DNA of 7,583 nt from Proteobacteria bacterium UBA1858 (lineage in GTDB: Bacteria > Pseudomonadota > Gammaproteobacteria > UBA4575): NCBI GenBank assembly GCA_002338385.1, contig DDIE01000005.1, positions 9,975 to 17,557 on the forward strand, given 5' to 3'. Shown here piece by piece: positions 1 to 6,844 of the stretch. Positions within the stretch are counted from its first letter, which is position 1. Each line of letters begins with the position of its first letter. The notes beneath the pieces were generated by a model that was not told the DNA's origin, did no database searches, and worked only from the letters and a program-made list of their open reading frames with translations. The translations under genes were made by a program, and so were the position numbers.

Positions 1-366
1 ACTAATTCCAGAATTGAAGATTTACGCTTGGCCGCACAAGTGGTTGCTGGTCATAGCGTTGCGCGTAACATCAAGTTGGCTATGGTGGTACCTGGCTCAG
101 GATTGGTCAAACAACAGGCTGAACAAGAGGGCCTGGATCAAGTCTTTAAACAAGCAGGATTCGAGTGGCGTGATCCTGGTTGTTCGATGTGTCTGGGCAT
201 GAATGCAGATCAATTAGCAGCAGGCGAGCGTTGTGCATCCACTTCCAATCGTAACTTCGAGGGGCGTCAGGGGCAGGGTGGACGAACGCATCTGGTCAGT
301 CCGGCATCGGCGGCCGCGGCTGCAATTGCGGGTCATTTTGCGGATGCTCGAAAATATTTAGCTTAG
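1..366 (+). CDS. leuC: 3-isopropylmalate dehydratase large subunit, C-terminal part (5' end outside window)
   Basis: This is the last 121 residues of the large subunit of isopropylmalate isomerase. With LeuD it interconverts 2- and 3-isopropylmalate in leucine synthesis, in the cytoplasm. The frame is open from base 1 and ends at TAG 364-366. The fragment begins with the family's TNSRIEDLR segment. It also carries DPGCSMCLGMN, whose two cysteines (fragment residues 61 and 64) are the closely spaced pair of [4Fe-4S] cluster ligands in aconitase-family enzymes; the third ligand lies upstream, outside the window. The stretch NRNFEGRQGQGGRTHLVSP, followed by an alanine-rich helix, is the standard LeuC end. 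Full LeuC is about 470 residues, so roughly three quarters is missing only because the window is cut. leuD follows after 9 bases, as expected for co-translated subunits. The family assignment is firm. Confidence 0.97.
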   Translation, partial: TNSRIEDLRLAAQVVAGHSVARNIKLAMVVPGSGLVKQQAEQEGLDQVFKQAGFEWRDPGCSMCLGMNADQLAAGERCASTSNRNFEGRQGQGGRTHLVSPASAAAAAIAGHFADARKYLA

Positions 367-368
367 GA
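365..368 (+). promoter_or_regulatory. Ribosome binding site of leuD, overlapping the leuC stop
   Basis: AGGA at 365-368 lies 7 bases before the leuD ATG (376) and uses the last two bases of the leuC TAG stop. A second purine stretch, GGAG at 370-373, is only 2 bases from the ATG and is probably too close to serve. The arrangement suits translational coupling of the two isomerase subunits; the coupling itself is inferred. Confidence 0.55.
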
Positions 369-375
369 CGGAGAC

Positions 376-1020
376 ATGCAAGCTTTTACCCAATTGACTT
401 CTAAGGTGATTCCACTGGATCGATCTAATGTCGATACTGATGCGATCATCCCCAAACAATATTTGAAATCCATCCGCAAGAGTGGCTTTGGTCCCAACTT
501 ATTCGATGACTGGCGTTATTTAGATCCTGGCATGCCTGATCAAGACTGCAGTCAACGGCGTATTAATCCCGATTTCATTTTGAATAATGACCAGTATAAA
601 GACGCTCAAATTCTCTTAGGGCGTGATAATTTCGGCTGTGGATCCTCGCGTGAACATGCTGTTTGGGCGATGTCGGATTATGGTCTGAAAGCGGTCATCG
701 CTGCTAGTTTCGCTGATATTTTTTTCAGTAACTGCTACAAAAATGGTTTACTCCCAATTGTTTTGAGTAAGCAGGATATCGCCACACTGTTTACTCATTG
801 CCAGCGTGATGCAGGGTTGACTGTGGCGATTGATCTCGCCAGTCAGACAGTTGTTGCCGATGAGGGATTCCAGGCGCAGTTTGAGATTGATGCATTCCGC
901 AAGCATTGTTTACTCAATGGCCTGGATGAGATTGATCTGACCTTGCAACATGCCGAGCAAATACGTGCCTATGAGGCGCAATTAAAAAATCAATCACCCT
1001 GGTTATTCAGTCAGGACTAA
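376..1020 (+). CDS. leuD: 3-isopropylmalate dehydratase small subunit
   Basis: This is the 214-residue small (swivel-domain) subunit that pairs with LeuC to form isopropylmalate isomerase of leucine synthesis. Diagnostic motifs are DRSNVDTDAIIPKQYLK near residues 15-31, which is the family's conserved N-terminal segment, and DNFGCGSSREHAVWA from residue 84, the swivel-domain substrate-binding loop. FADIFFSNCYKNGLLPI follows, as in other LeuD proteins. The length fits the proteobacterial family (about 200-215 residues). The ATG at 376 is supported by AGGA seven bases upstream and by an N-terminus that aligns by eye with known LeuD starts. leuC lies 9 bases upstream and leuB 12 bases downstream, so it is an internal operon gene. 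Nothing is missing or unusual. Confidence 0.97.
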   Translation: MQAFTQLTSKVIPLDRSNVDTDAIIPKQYLKSIRKSGFGPNLFDDWRYLDPGMPDQDCSQRRINPDFILNNDQYKDAQILLGRDNFGCGSSREHAVWAMSDYGLKAVIAASFADIFFSNCYKNGLLPIVLSKQDIATLFTHCQRDAGLTVAIDLASQTVVADEGFQAQFEIDAFRKHCLLNGLDEIDLTLQHAEQIRAYEAQLKNQSPWLFSQD

Positions 1021-1032
1021 TCACTACACTCA

Positions 1033-2121
1033 ATGGCTATGTCTAAAGTTCTTATATTACCTGGTGACGGTATTGGACAGGAAATTGTTCAGCAAGCAGT
1101 GCGTGTACTGGAGTGCCTGCAGAAGAGTGGTGTAGCGCTCGAAATGCAGCACGGCCTGATCGGTGGTGCGGCTTATGATGAATATAAATCACCACTACCA
1201 GAACAGACGCTAGCCATGGCACGAGAGGCAGATGCGATCCTGTTGGGCGCAGTGGGTGGGCCTCAATATGATCAGGTGGCCAGACATTTGCGACCCGAAC
1301 AGGGTTTATTAGACATTCGTGGGCAACTTAATTTATTTGCCAATTTGCGTCCTGCCCTGCTCTACACACAGCTGGCTCAGGCCTCCTCACTCAAGCCTGA
1401 ACTTGTTGCAGATCTTGATTTACTGATTGTTCGTGAACTCACTGGCGGTATTTATTTCGGTCAACCACGCGCCAGTGAAACACAGGATAATGTGCGCCGT
1501 GCATACAATACTATGGTGTATGACGAAAATGAGATTCGTAGGATTGCACATGTAGCCTTCCAAGCCGCACGCAAACGTGATCTGCGTCTGTGTTCAGTTG
1601 ATAAAGCTAATGTTCTGGAAGTGTCCCTGTTGTGGCGTCAGATTATGCAAGAAGTGCATGCTGAATATACGGATGTGGAACTGTCTCATATGTATGTCGA
1701 TAATGCTGCGATGCAATTAATACGGGCACCAAAACAGTTTGATGTGATGGTGACGTCGAATTTATTTGGCGATATCCTGTCAGATGCTGCCGCCATGTTA
1801 ACCGGATCGATAGGCATGCTGCCATCGGCGTCCTTAAATGAAGATCATAAAGGTATGTATGAGCCGATTCATGGTTCTGCACCTGATATTGCCGGTCAAG
1901 ATCGTGCTAATCCACTGGCCACTATCCTGTCGGTCGCGATGATGTTGCGTTATTCTCTGGGCCATCAAGACGCGGCAGATATGATCGAACAGGCTGTCAT
2001 TAATACACTACAGGATGGTATGCGCACGCAAGATATTGCGCACTCCGATGAGGCCGTGATCGGTACCATACAAATGGGTGCAGCCGTGATTGAGCGACTA
2101 GATAAGCTGTTGTCTCAGTAG
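1033..2121 (+). CDS. leuB: 3-isopropylmalate dehydrogenase
   Basis: This NAD-dependent enzyme oxidises and decarboxylates 3-isopropylmalate to 2-oxoisocaproate, the keto acid precursor of leucine. It has 362 residues, typical for LeuB. It starts with the beta-decarboxylating dehydrogenase signature LPGDGIGQE and continues with LLGAVGGP and RELTGGIYFG. Expected catalytic and metal-binding residues are present: Tyr141, Lys191 (in VDKANVL), Asp223 (in VDNAAMQ), and Asp247 and Asp251 (in NLFGDILSD). Spacing from Lys191 onward matches the Thermus enzyme. EPIHGSAPDIAG near residue 277 is the cofactor-binding loop that favours NAD. The ATG at 1033 is followed by another in-frame ATG at 1039, and either could be used. 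No good ribosome binding site precedes them; AGGA at 1013-1016 is 16 bases away. Translation may therefore depend on coupling to leuD, which ends 12 bases upstream. Confidence 0.97.
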   Translation: MAMSKVLILPGDGIGQEIVQQAVRVLECLQKSGVALEMQHGLIGGAAYDEYKSPLPEQTLAMAREADAILLGAVGGPQYDQVARHLRPEQGLLDIRGQLNLFANLRPALLYTQLAQASSLKPELVADLDLLIVRELTGGIYFGQPRASETQDNVRRAYNTMVYDENEIRRIAHVAFQAARKRDLRLCSVDKANVLEVSLLWRQIMQEVHAEYTDVELSHMYVDNAAMQLIRAPKQFDVMVTSNLFGDILSDAAAMLTGSIGMLPSASLNEDHKGMYEPIHGSAPDIAGQDRANPLATILSVAMMLRYSLGHQDAADMIEQAVINTLQDGMRTQDIAHSDEAVIGTIQMGAAVIERLDKLLSQ

Positions 2122-2145
2122 TGCTCACCGATCTCAGCTTAACTT

Positions 2146-2150
2146 AAGGA
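2146..2150 (+). promoter_or_regulatory. Ribosome binding site of asd
   Basis: AAGGA at 2146-2150 is 8 bases before the ATG at 2159. This is a good match and spacing, and it fixes the asd start. The 37-base gap after leuB shows no hairpin followed by a T run, so transcription from the leu genes may continue into asd. Confidence 0.65.
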
Positions 2151-2158
2151 AACGCGTT

Positions 2159-3181
2159 ATGACTAACAAATACGATGTTGCCCTAGTCGGTGCTACAGGC
2201 GCTGTGGGTGAGGTCATGCTCGCCATGCTGGCAGAGCGTCAATTCCCGATCAATAATATTTATCCACTGGCCAGTGCGCGTTCAGTAGGCAAGCAAGTCG
2301 CCTATGGTAATCAACACATTGAAGTGCAAGATTTAGCCACCTTTGATTTTGCCAAAGCGCAAATTGGTTTATTTTCTGCGGGTGGCTCAATATCAGACAT
2401 ATACGCGCCCAAAGCAGCAGCAGCAGGTTGTATTGTGATCGACAATACGTCACGGTTTCGCTACGAAGATAAGGTGCCATTAGTGGTTCCGGAGGTTAAT
2501 CCTGAAGCGATTACGGAGTACAAACATACAGGCATTATTGCTAACCCAAACTGCTCAACTATCCAGATGGTGGTGGCGCTGAAACCGATTTACGATGCGG
2601 TAGGTATATCGCGGGTCAACGTTGCAACCTATCAAGCTGTATCGGGAACAGGCAAAGAAGCCATTGCCGAGACTGAATTACAAACGCGTGCGCTGATGGC
2701 CGGCGAGGCAGTCTCATGTGACGTATACCCTAAGCAAATTGCGTTTAACGCCTTACCTCATATCGATGTCTTTATGGATAATGGTTACACCAAAGAAGAA
2801 ATGAAAATGGTCTGGGAGACCTGCAAAATTATGGCTGACGATACTATACAAGTAAATCCAACCGCAGTAAGGATTCCAGTTTTGTATGGTCATTCAGAGG
2901 CCGTCCACCTAGAAACTAAGCAGCCACTGAGTGCAGAGGAGGCGACACGCTTGTTAGCAAACGCACCAGGTATAGTGGTCATGGATGGACGCAGTGATGG
3001 CGCATATCCAACGGCAGTGACCGAGGCGGCCGGTAATGATGCCGTGTATGTGGGCCGTATTCGGAATGATATTTCCCATCCACTAGGGCTTAACATGTGG
3101 GTAGTGAGTGACAACTTACGCAAAGGAGCAGCGCTGAATAGTATTCAGATTGCTGAATATTTGATCAAGACTGATATATAA
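2159..3181 (+). CDS. asd: Aspartate-semialdehyde dehydrogenase
   Basis: It reduces L-4-aspartyl phosphate to L-aspartate 4-semialdehyde with NADPH, at the branch point to lysine/diaminopimelate, threonine and methionine. The 340-residue length fits the shorter bacterial Asd class rather than the roughly 367-residue E. coli type. Visible motifs are the Rossmann loop GATGAVG at residues 11-17, SARSVGK near residue 40 (NADP phosphate contact), NPNCSTIQ with the nucleophile Cys132, QAVSGTGKEA, and RIPVLYGHSEAV with the general base His245. Because both catalytic residues are present, this is the active enzyme and not the inactive Usg-1-type paralogue that often neighbours truA or fimV. It sits 37 bases after leuB and 64 bases before fimV, a conserved gammaproteobacterial position. 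The start is supported by AAGGA at 2146-2150. Confidence 0.97.
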   Translation: MTNKYDVALVGATGAVGEVMLAMLAERQFPINNIYPLASARSVGKQVAYGNQHIEVQDLATFDFAKAQIGLFSAGGSISDIYAPKAAAAGCIVIDNTSRFRYEDKVPLVVPEVNPEAITEYKHTGIIANPNCSTIQMVVALKPIYDAVGISRVNVATYQAVSGTGKEAIAETELQTRALMAGEAVSCDVYPKQIAFNALPHIDVFMDNGYTKEEMKMVWETCKIMADDTIQVNPTAVRIPVLYGHSEAVHLETKQPLSAEEATRLLANAPGIVVMDGRSDGAYPTAVTEAAGNDAVYVGRIRNDISHPLGLNMWVVSDNLRKGAALNSIQIAEYLIKTDI

Positions 3182-3232
3182 TCTTTGTGGGCTGTTGTTC
3201 TAGCCTCAATTTCTCATGCACCCTGTCGTTCT

Positions 3233-3239
3233 AGGAGGT
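3233..3239 (+). promoter_or_regulatory. Strong ribosome binding site that sets the fimV start
   Basis: AGGAGGT at 3233-3239 is a near-perfect Shine-Dalgarno sequence six bases before the ATG at 3246, and the strongest such site in the window. It rules in 3246 over the more upstream in-frame ATG at 3216, which has no purine-rich sequence before it. The rest of the 64-base asd-fimV gap shows no convincing promoter or terminator. Confidence 0.8.
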
Positions 3240-3245
3240 AACACC

Positions 3246-5369
3246 ATGAACACAATGACACTTATGGTATGGGGACAAATCACAACTCGGTTGGCAAGAG
3301 TAGTCACACTATTAGGTTTACTGCTAGCGACATCTAGCAGTGCACTCGCGATCAATTTAGGCGATCTCAATATCACCTCGGGTAAACACACACCGTTTGC
3401 AGCAACAATACTGGTTAAAGATTATGATCCGGCGGAGATTGATCAGCTGCAAGTTTCCCTGGCCAGCCCAGAAATACATCGTCGTCTAGGCATCCCTCTA
3501 ACCGCTGAGATAAACACACTGCAATTCTCACCACAGCTTTCTGCCGGTCTGCCCATCATTAAAATAAGTGCTGATGCCGTCATTCAGCAGGCTCAGGATA
3601 AGCTTGCTCTGGATGTCAGATGGCCGCAGGGAAAACTGATGATTATGTATGATCTGAACATTCCCCAGCCCAGTGCTGAGTGGGTGGCGTATCGGGCAGA
3701 GCAGGCTGATGCTGACACGCGCATGCAAGCCGCAGATATACAGACAGCCAAACATGCAAAGCCACTTTTGGCCAAGCAAACTGATACTCACCGAGATCAC
3801 ACCACAGTCACTATTCAAGACGGCATCACGCTGTGGAAAATCGCCTCTAACGCCGTGCCCAACGAAGACGTCAGTGTTAATCAAGTGATGCTAGCGATAC
3901 TCGCGCTGAATCCGAATAGTTTTGAATTTAACAACGTCAATAGTTTGCAGGCAAGAACTGAACTGAAAATCCCCAATCATTTAGATTTTGCATATTCCAA
4001 AAAAGAGGCTGAGCTGGAAATTAAGCGCCAACATGAGGAATGGAGGCGAGTACAAGATACTGTAAAAAAGCCCGCTAGCGCTTTTGCTTCTGAGACATAC
4101 TCAGAAGCAACGGCGCGCCTATCACAAAGCGACTCTGGAACTATGTCAGATCCTGACTTAGGCCAGCAGCAGTCGCAGCCAACAACGGCTCACGCTGAGC
4201 TCACATCCGAATCAGCCAATGAAGTCGAGCACGATGCTGTTGAGGAAATTGAACTATCAGCAGCAGCCACAGATCGTCAGCAGTCATATCTGCAAGCTCA
4301 AATCGAGCCGTTACCTGATTGGCAACAACTACCAGCAATCGCAGCACCTGAACTTTCACCAGCGGAGAATACGCTGGTTGACACAAACGTTAAAGATGAT
4401 GGCGATGCTCAGCTTACCCGGGTTGACGTCACTGCCAGCATACCCAACGTCATCAGCCAAGGTTGGGCGCAAGTTCTGACGCAGATGAGTGACTTGGTCA
4501 GATCAACGCAATTTGCCAACTACCAGCAACAATCTAGTGATTACTGGCAACAGCATCAACAGCTGATCATATTGATGCTGATTATTCTAATGCTGCTATC
4601 GATCGGTTATAGATTGGGTCGTAACACACGTGATGAATCCCCTATTGCGCCAACTGATCAGTCCATCAGTCCCTTAACTGCACGCGAAGCAATACTGTCT
4701 GAAATTAATGCAAGTCGGGATTTTAGTATTCAAGCTGAAGCAGTGGCTGCCGGCAGTCCAGCATCATATGAGGGCGATTTCGCTCTCGACTCGCCGTCAC
4801 CCACAACCCAACGCGGTATCCTTGATGAGGTTGATATCTATCTTTCATATGGTCTCTATCTGGAAGCACTCGATTTACTCAATGCCGCCGTCGCGCAATC
4901 ACCTCAACATGTGGGTTATTTACTCAAACTTGCGGAAACTCACTGTCTGGCAGACAATCCTGAGGCTTTTTTAAAGCAAGCTGACAAGCTGTCTGAGTTG
5001 GTAACGCGTGATTCTCTAGCCTGGAAGAAACTCACCGAGCTGGCTGAGAAGATTGTACCCGAGCATGTTTTGTTTAGCTCACCCAAACAACCCCAAGCGG
5101 ACGATTTGCAACAGTTCCCTGCGGATGAATTTGAACTGGAAAATTTAACTCAGTCAGATAATCCGCAGGCGCCAGCGAGTGCCCCAGCAGATGCTACTTA
5201 TGCTGACGAACTTGATCATGAGGATAATGCGACCAAACTGGATCTGGCGAAGATTTATATAGATATGGAAGATCACGAGGCTGCACGTGACATCCTGCTG
5301 ACTGTGCTGAAAGAAGGTACACCCACGCAGCGTGCAGAAGCCCACAGACTGAGTTTGGAAATTACCTGA
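3246..5369 (+). CDS. fimV: FimV/HubP-family polar pilus-assembly protein with LysM domain
   Basis: FimV proteins are inner-membrane polar landmark proteins. In Pseudomonas they promote type IV pilus assembly, twitching and cAMP signalling; in Vibrio and Shewanella (HubP) they organise the cell pole. From ATG 3246 the product has 707 residues. Residues 1-35 form a signal peptide ending in SSSALA. Residues 36 to about 141 are the FimV N-terminal domain (INLGDLNITSG through DVRWPQGKL). Residues 185-243 are a LysM peptidoglycan-binding domain (TVTIQDGITLWKIA, SVNQVMLAILALNP). A charged, probably coiled-coil helix follows at about 251-275, then an acidic, Q/A-rich linker. The membrane segment is at about 440-456. 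The cytoplasmic tail has a TPR-like helix pair from 527 (DEVDIYLSYGLYLEALDLL) and the conserved FimV C-terminal domain from 663 (TKLDLAKIYIDMEDHEAARD). It is shorter than the roughly 920-residue P. aeruginosa FimV, mainly in the linkers. A 10-codon longer start at 3216 is possible but has no ribosome binding site. Confidence 0.93.
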   Translation: MNTMTLMVWGQITTRLARVVTLLGLLLATSSSALAINLGDLNITSGKHTPFAATILVKDYDPAEIDQLQVSLASPEIHRRLGIPLTAEINTLQFSPQLSAGLPIIKISADAVIQQAQDKLALDVRWPQGKLMIMYDLNIPQPSAEWVAYRAEQADADTRMQAADIQTAKHAKPLLAKQTDTHRDHTTVTIQDGITLWKIASNAVPNEDVSVNQVMLAILALNPNSFEFNNVNSLQARTELKIPNHLDFAYSKKEAELEIKRQHEEWRRVQDTVKKPASAFASETYSEATARLSQSDSGTMSDPDLGQQQSQPTTAHAELTSESANEVEHDAVEEIELSAAATDRQQSYLQAQIEPLPDWQQLPAIAAPELSPAENTLVDTNVKDDGDAQLTRVDVTASIPNVISQGWAQVLTQMSDLVRSTQFANYQQQSSDYWQQHQQLIILMLIILMLLSIGYRLGRNTRDESPIAPTDQSISPLTAREAILSEINASRDFSIQAEAVAAGSPASYEGDFALDSPSPTTQRGILDEVDIYLSYGLYLEALDLLNAAVAQSPQHVGYLLKLAETHCLADNPEAFLKQADKLSELVTRDSLAWKKLTELAEKIVPEHVLFSSPKQPQADDLQQFPADEFELENLTQSDNPQAPASAPADATYADELDHEDNATKLDLAKIYIDMEDHEAARDILLTVLKEGTPTQRAEAHRLSLEIT
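4084..4110 (+). repeat. Perfect 11-bp inverted repeat (hairpin) inside fimV
   Basis: The left arm TTGCTTCTGAG (4084-4094) and the right arm CTCAGAAGCAA (4100-4110) are exact reverse complements around a 5-base loop, ACATA. The hairpin lies in the fimV linker region just after the coiled coil. A shorter inverted repeat, AAAAGC (4066-4071) with GCTTTT (4080-4085), sits directly upstream and shares two bases with it. No T run follows on either strand, so it is not a standard terminator. The symmetry is seen directly; any function is unknown. Confidence 0.8.
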
Positions 5370-5386
5370 GTCAGTCAGAGCAAGCA

Positions 5387-5415
5387 TTGCCCACTAATAA
5401 GCGTTAAGATATTAG
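5387..5415 (+). promoter_or_regulatory. Possible weak sigma-70 promoter before truA
   Basis: TTGCCC at 5387-5392 (4 of 6 matches to the -35 consensus) and TATTAG at 5410-5415 (4 of 6 to the -10 consensus) are separated by 17 bases, the optimal spacing. They fall in the 85-base fimV-truA gap, the longest in the window, about 40 bases before the truA ATG. The site would drive truA-trpF-trpB. Matches of this quality also arise by chance, so this is a candidate only. Confidence 0.3.
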
Positions 5416-5454
5416 CTTGAATAACTCAGCAGTATTCGCACGGATTCGGGACAT

Positions 5455-6222
5455 ATGAAATTTGCACTCGTTATTGAATACGATGGCACCGATTTTTCGG
5501 GTTGGCAGCGTCAGTCCCATGTGCTCACCATACAAGAGGTTGTTGAACAGGCAATCAGTCAAGTGGCTGATCATGAGATCGGGGTGGCCTGCGCGGGCAG
5601 AACCGACACTGGCGTTCATGCACTCGCCCAAGTGGTTCATTTTGAGACCAATGCTGAGCGCGAACTGAGGTCGTGGCTGCTTGGTATTAACTCTAATTTA
5701 CCACCCTCAGTAGTGGTGAAAAATGTAATTCCTGTGGCGTATGATTTTCATGCACGATTTTCAGCACAAGCACGCACCTACCGCTATCTGGTGTTAAATC
5801 AGGCGGTGCGGCCGGCCCTGTTGGCCCATCGTGTCACTTGGGAACGGGTGCACCTTGAGGTCGAACGCATGCACGAGGCGGCGCAATACTTAATTGGAGA
5901 ACATGACTTTACAAGTTTTCGCGCGCTTGCTTGTCAGGCTAAGCATCCGGTGAGGCAGATACACTCTCTGCAGGTGGAGCGGCAGGGCAGCTTGATTGCT
6001 ATGGAGGTCAAGGCGAATGGATTTCTCCATCATATGGTGAGGAATTTAGCCGGTGTACTCATGAGTATCGGTCGTGGCGAGCATCCGGTAAGTTGGTGCA
6101 AACAGGTGCTGGATCAGAAAAATCGTGCCTGTGCGGGTATCACCGCACCTGCCCAAGGTCTATATTTCATGGCAGTAGAATATGATCCAAAATATCAGAT
6201 AAACGAGTTTGGAGTTCTTTAG
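5455..6222 (+). CDS. truA: tRNA pseudouridine(38-40) synthase TruA
   Basis: TruA converts uridines 38, 39 and 40 in the anticodon arm of many tRNAs to pseudouridine. The 255-residue length is normal (E. coli 270). It opens with the family start FALVIEYDGTDFSGWQRQ. The catalytic motif AGRTDTGVHA holds the nucleophile Asp51, and RTYRYLV (after residue 100) supplies the conserved active-site tyrosine. GEHDFTSFRA and GFLHHMVRNLAGVLMSIGRGE complete the C-terminal half. The ATG at 5455 has only a weak, close GGGA (5448-5451) before it, but it matches the usual TruA N-terminus. It follows fimV after 85 bases and ends one base before trpF, an arrangement common in gammaproteobacteria. It is probably co-transcribed with trpF and trpB. 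Confidence 0.97.
   Translation: MKFALVIEYDGTDFSGWQRQSHVLTIQEVVEQAISQVADHEIGVACAGRTDTGVHALAQVVHFETNAERELRSWLLGINSNLPPSVVVKNVIPVAYDFHARFSAQARTYRYLVLNQAVRPALLAHRVTWERVHLEVERMHEAAQYLIGEHDFTSFRALACQAKHPVRQIHSLQVERQGSLIAMEVKANGFLHHMVRNLAGVLMSIGRGEHPVSWCKQVLDQKNRACAGITAPAQGLYFMAVEYDPKYQINEFGVL
6211..6214 (+). promoter_or_regulatory. Ribosome binding site of trpF inside truA
   Basis: GGAG at 6211-6214, within the last codons of truA, is 9 bases before the trpF ATG at 6224. It supports that start over an upstream in-frame TTG at 6209. The truA stop (6220-6222) falls between site and start, so terminating ribosomes could feed trpF initiation. Confidence 0.6.
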
Positions 6223-6223
6223 T

Positions 6224-6844
6224 ATGGCAACCAGGGTTAAATTTTGTGGCATCACACGTGAGCAAGATCTATGCTATGCCGCCGATTTGGGTGTGCATGC
6301 TATCGGTTTCGTGTTCTGTCCAGAGAGCCCGCGTGTAGTTGATGTACAACAAGCGCATGCGCTGAGTCGCCTATGTCCGCCATTTATTTCACGCGTTGGG
6401 CTATTCATGAATCAGGATGCGAGTACAATCCAGAAGGTTATGCAGCAAGTAGAGTTGGATATGCTGCAGTTCCACGGGCAAGAAGAGGAGCGGTTTTGCG
6501 CCTCCTTTAACATGCCCTATATCAAGAGTGTTGCCATGGGTGGCGATGCTGCTGCGATCACACAGCACTATCAAACAGCCACAGCTCTGCTCCTTGATAG
6601 TAATGAATTAGGTCAGGCGGGTGGCTCAGGTAAGTTATTCGATTGGGACAAGATACCCCAAGATATGGAACAATTAGTCATACTCGCAGGTGGTTTAAAT
6701 CCTGCTAATGTGGCCGAGGCAGTTATCAATGTGCGTCCCTACGCCGTTGACGTGAGTAGTGGAATAGAATCGTCTAAGGGTATTAAGGATCAACAAAAAA
6801 TGAAAAAATTCATACAAGCGGTGCGAGTTGCAGATGAGTGCTAA
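6224..6844 (+). CDS. trpF: Phosphoribosylanthranilate isomerase
   Basis: TrpF performs the Amadori rearrangement of N-(5-phosphoribosyl)anthranilate to CdRP in tryptophan synthesis. It is a 206-residue single-domain (beta/alpha)8 enzyme, not fused to TrpC as in E. coli. Motifs in order are VKFCGITREQD with the general base Cys8, VGLFMNQD, LQFHGQE, LLLDS with the general acid Asp125 followed by GGSGKLFDW, and the phosphate-binding loops LAGGLNPANV and VDVSSGIES. The ATG at 6224 is chosen because it lies one base after the truA stop, has GGAG nine bases upstream and gives the usual MATRVKFCG start. The 3' end overlaps the trpB start by 11 bases. All catalytic residues are present. Confidence 0.97.
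   Translation: MATRVKFCGITREQDLCYAADLGVHAIGFVFCPESPRVVDVQQAHALSRLCPPFISRVGLFMNQDASTIQKVMQQVELDMLQFHGQEEERFCASFNMPYIKSVAMGGDAAAITQHYQTATALLLDSNELGQAGGSGKLFDWDKIPQDMEQLVILAGGLNPANVAEAVINVRPYAVDVSSGIESSKGIKDQQKMKKFIQAVRVADEC

Noticed and set aside
301..340. GC-rich alanine run near the end of leuC, considered as a repeat or recombination site
   Set aside because: It encodes the SPASAAAAAIAG segment that is usual at the LeuC C-terminus, so protein conservation explains it.
3528..3884. 118-codon open frame on the minus strand inside fimV
   Set aside because: It lies wholly antisense to the FimV N-terminal and LysM coding sequence. Its product is Cys/His/Leu-rich with no recognisable motif, and no upstream signals are visible. 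The other antisense frames across leuB, asd, truA and trpB look the same.
4219..4479. 86-codon + strand open frame overlapping fimV in another frame
   Set aside because: It is a shadow of the Q/A-rich fimV linker. The product is a low-complexity Gln/Leu-rich peptide without domain character.
4327..4529. 12-base direct repeat AACTACCAGCAA at 4327-4338 and 4518-4529
   Set aside because: One or two such matches are expected by chance at this length. The copies are in different reading frames of a Gln-rich region, so they do not reflect a protein repeat.
5394..5415. CTAATA/TATTAG inverted repeat in the fimV-truA gap as a terminator
   Set aside because: The stem is only 6 bp and A/T-rich, the loop is 10 bases, and no T run follows. 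It would not act as an intrinsic terminator.
6352..6363. 12-bp perfect palindrome AGCGCATGCGCT inside trpF
   Set aside because: With no loop, about two 12-bp palindromes are expected by chance in a window this long, and it sits in ordinary coding sequence.
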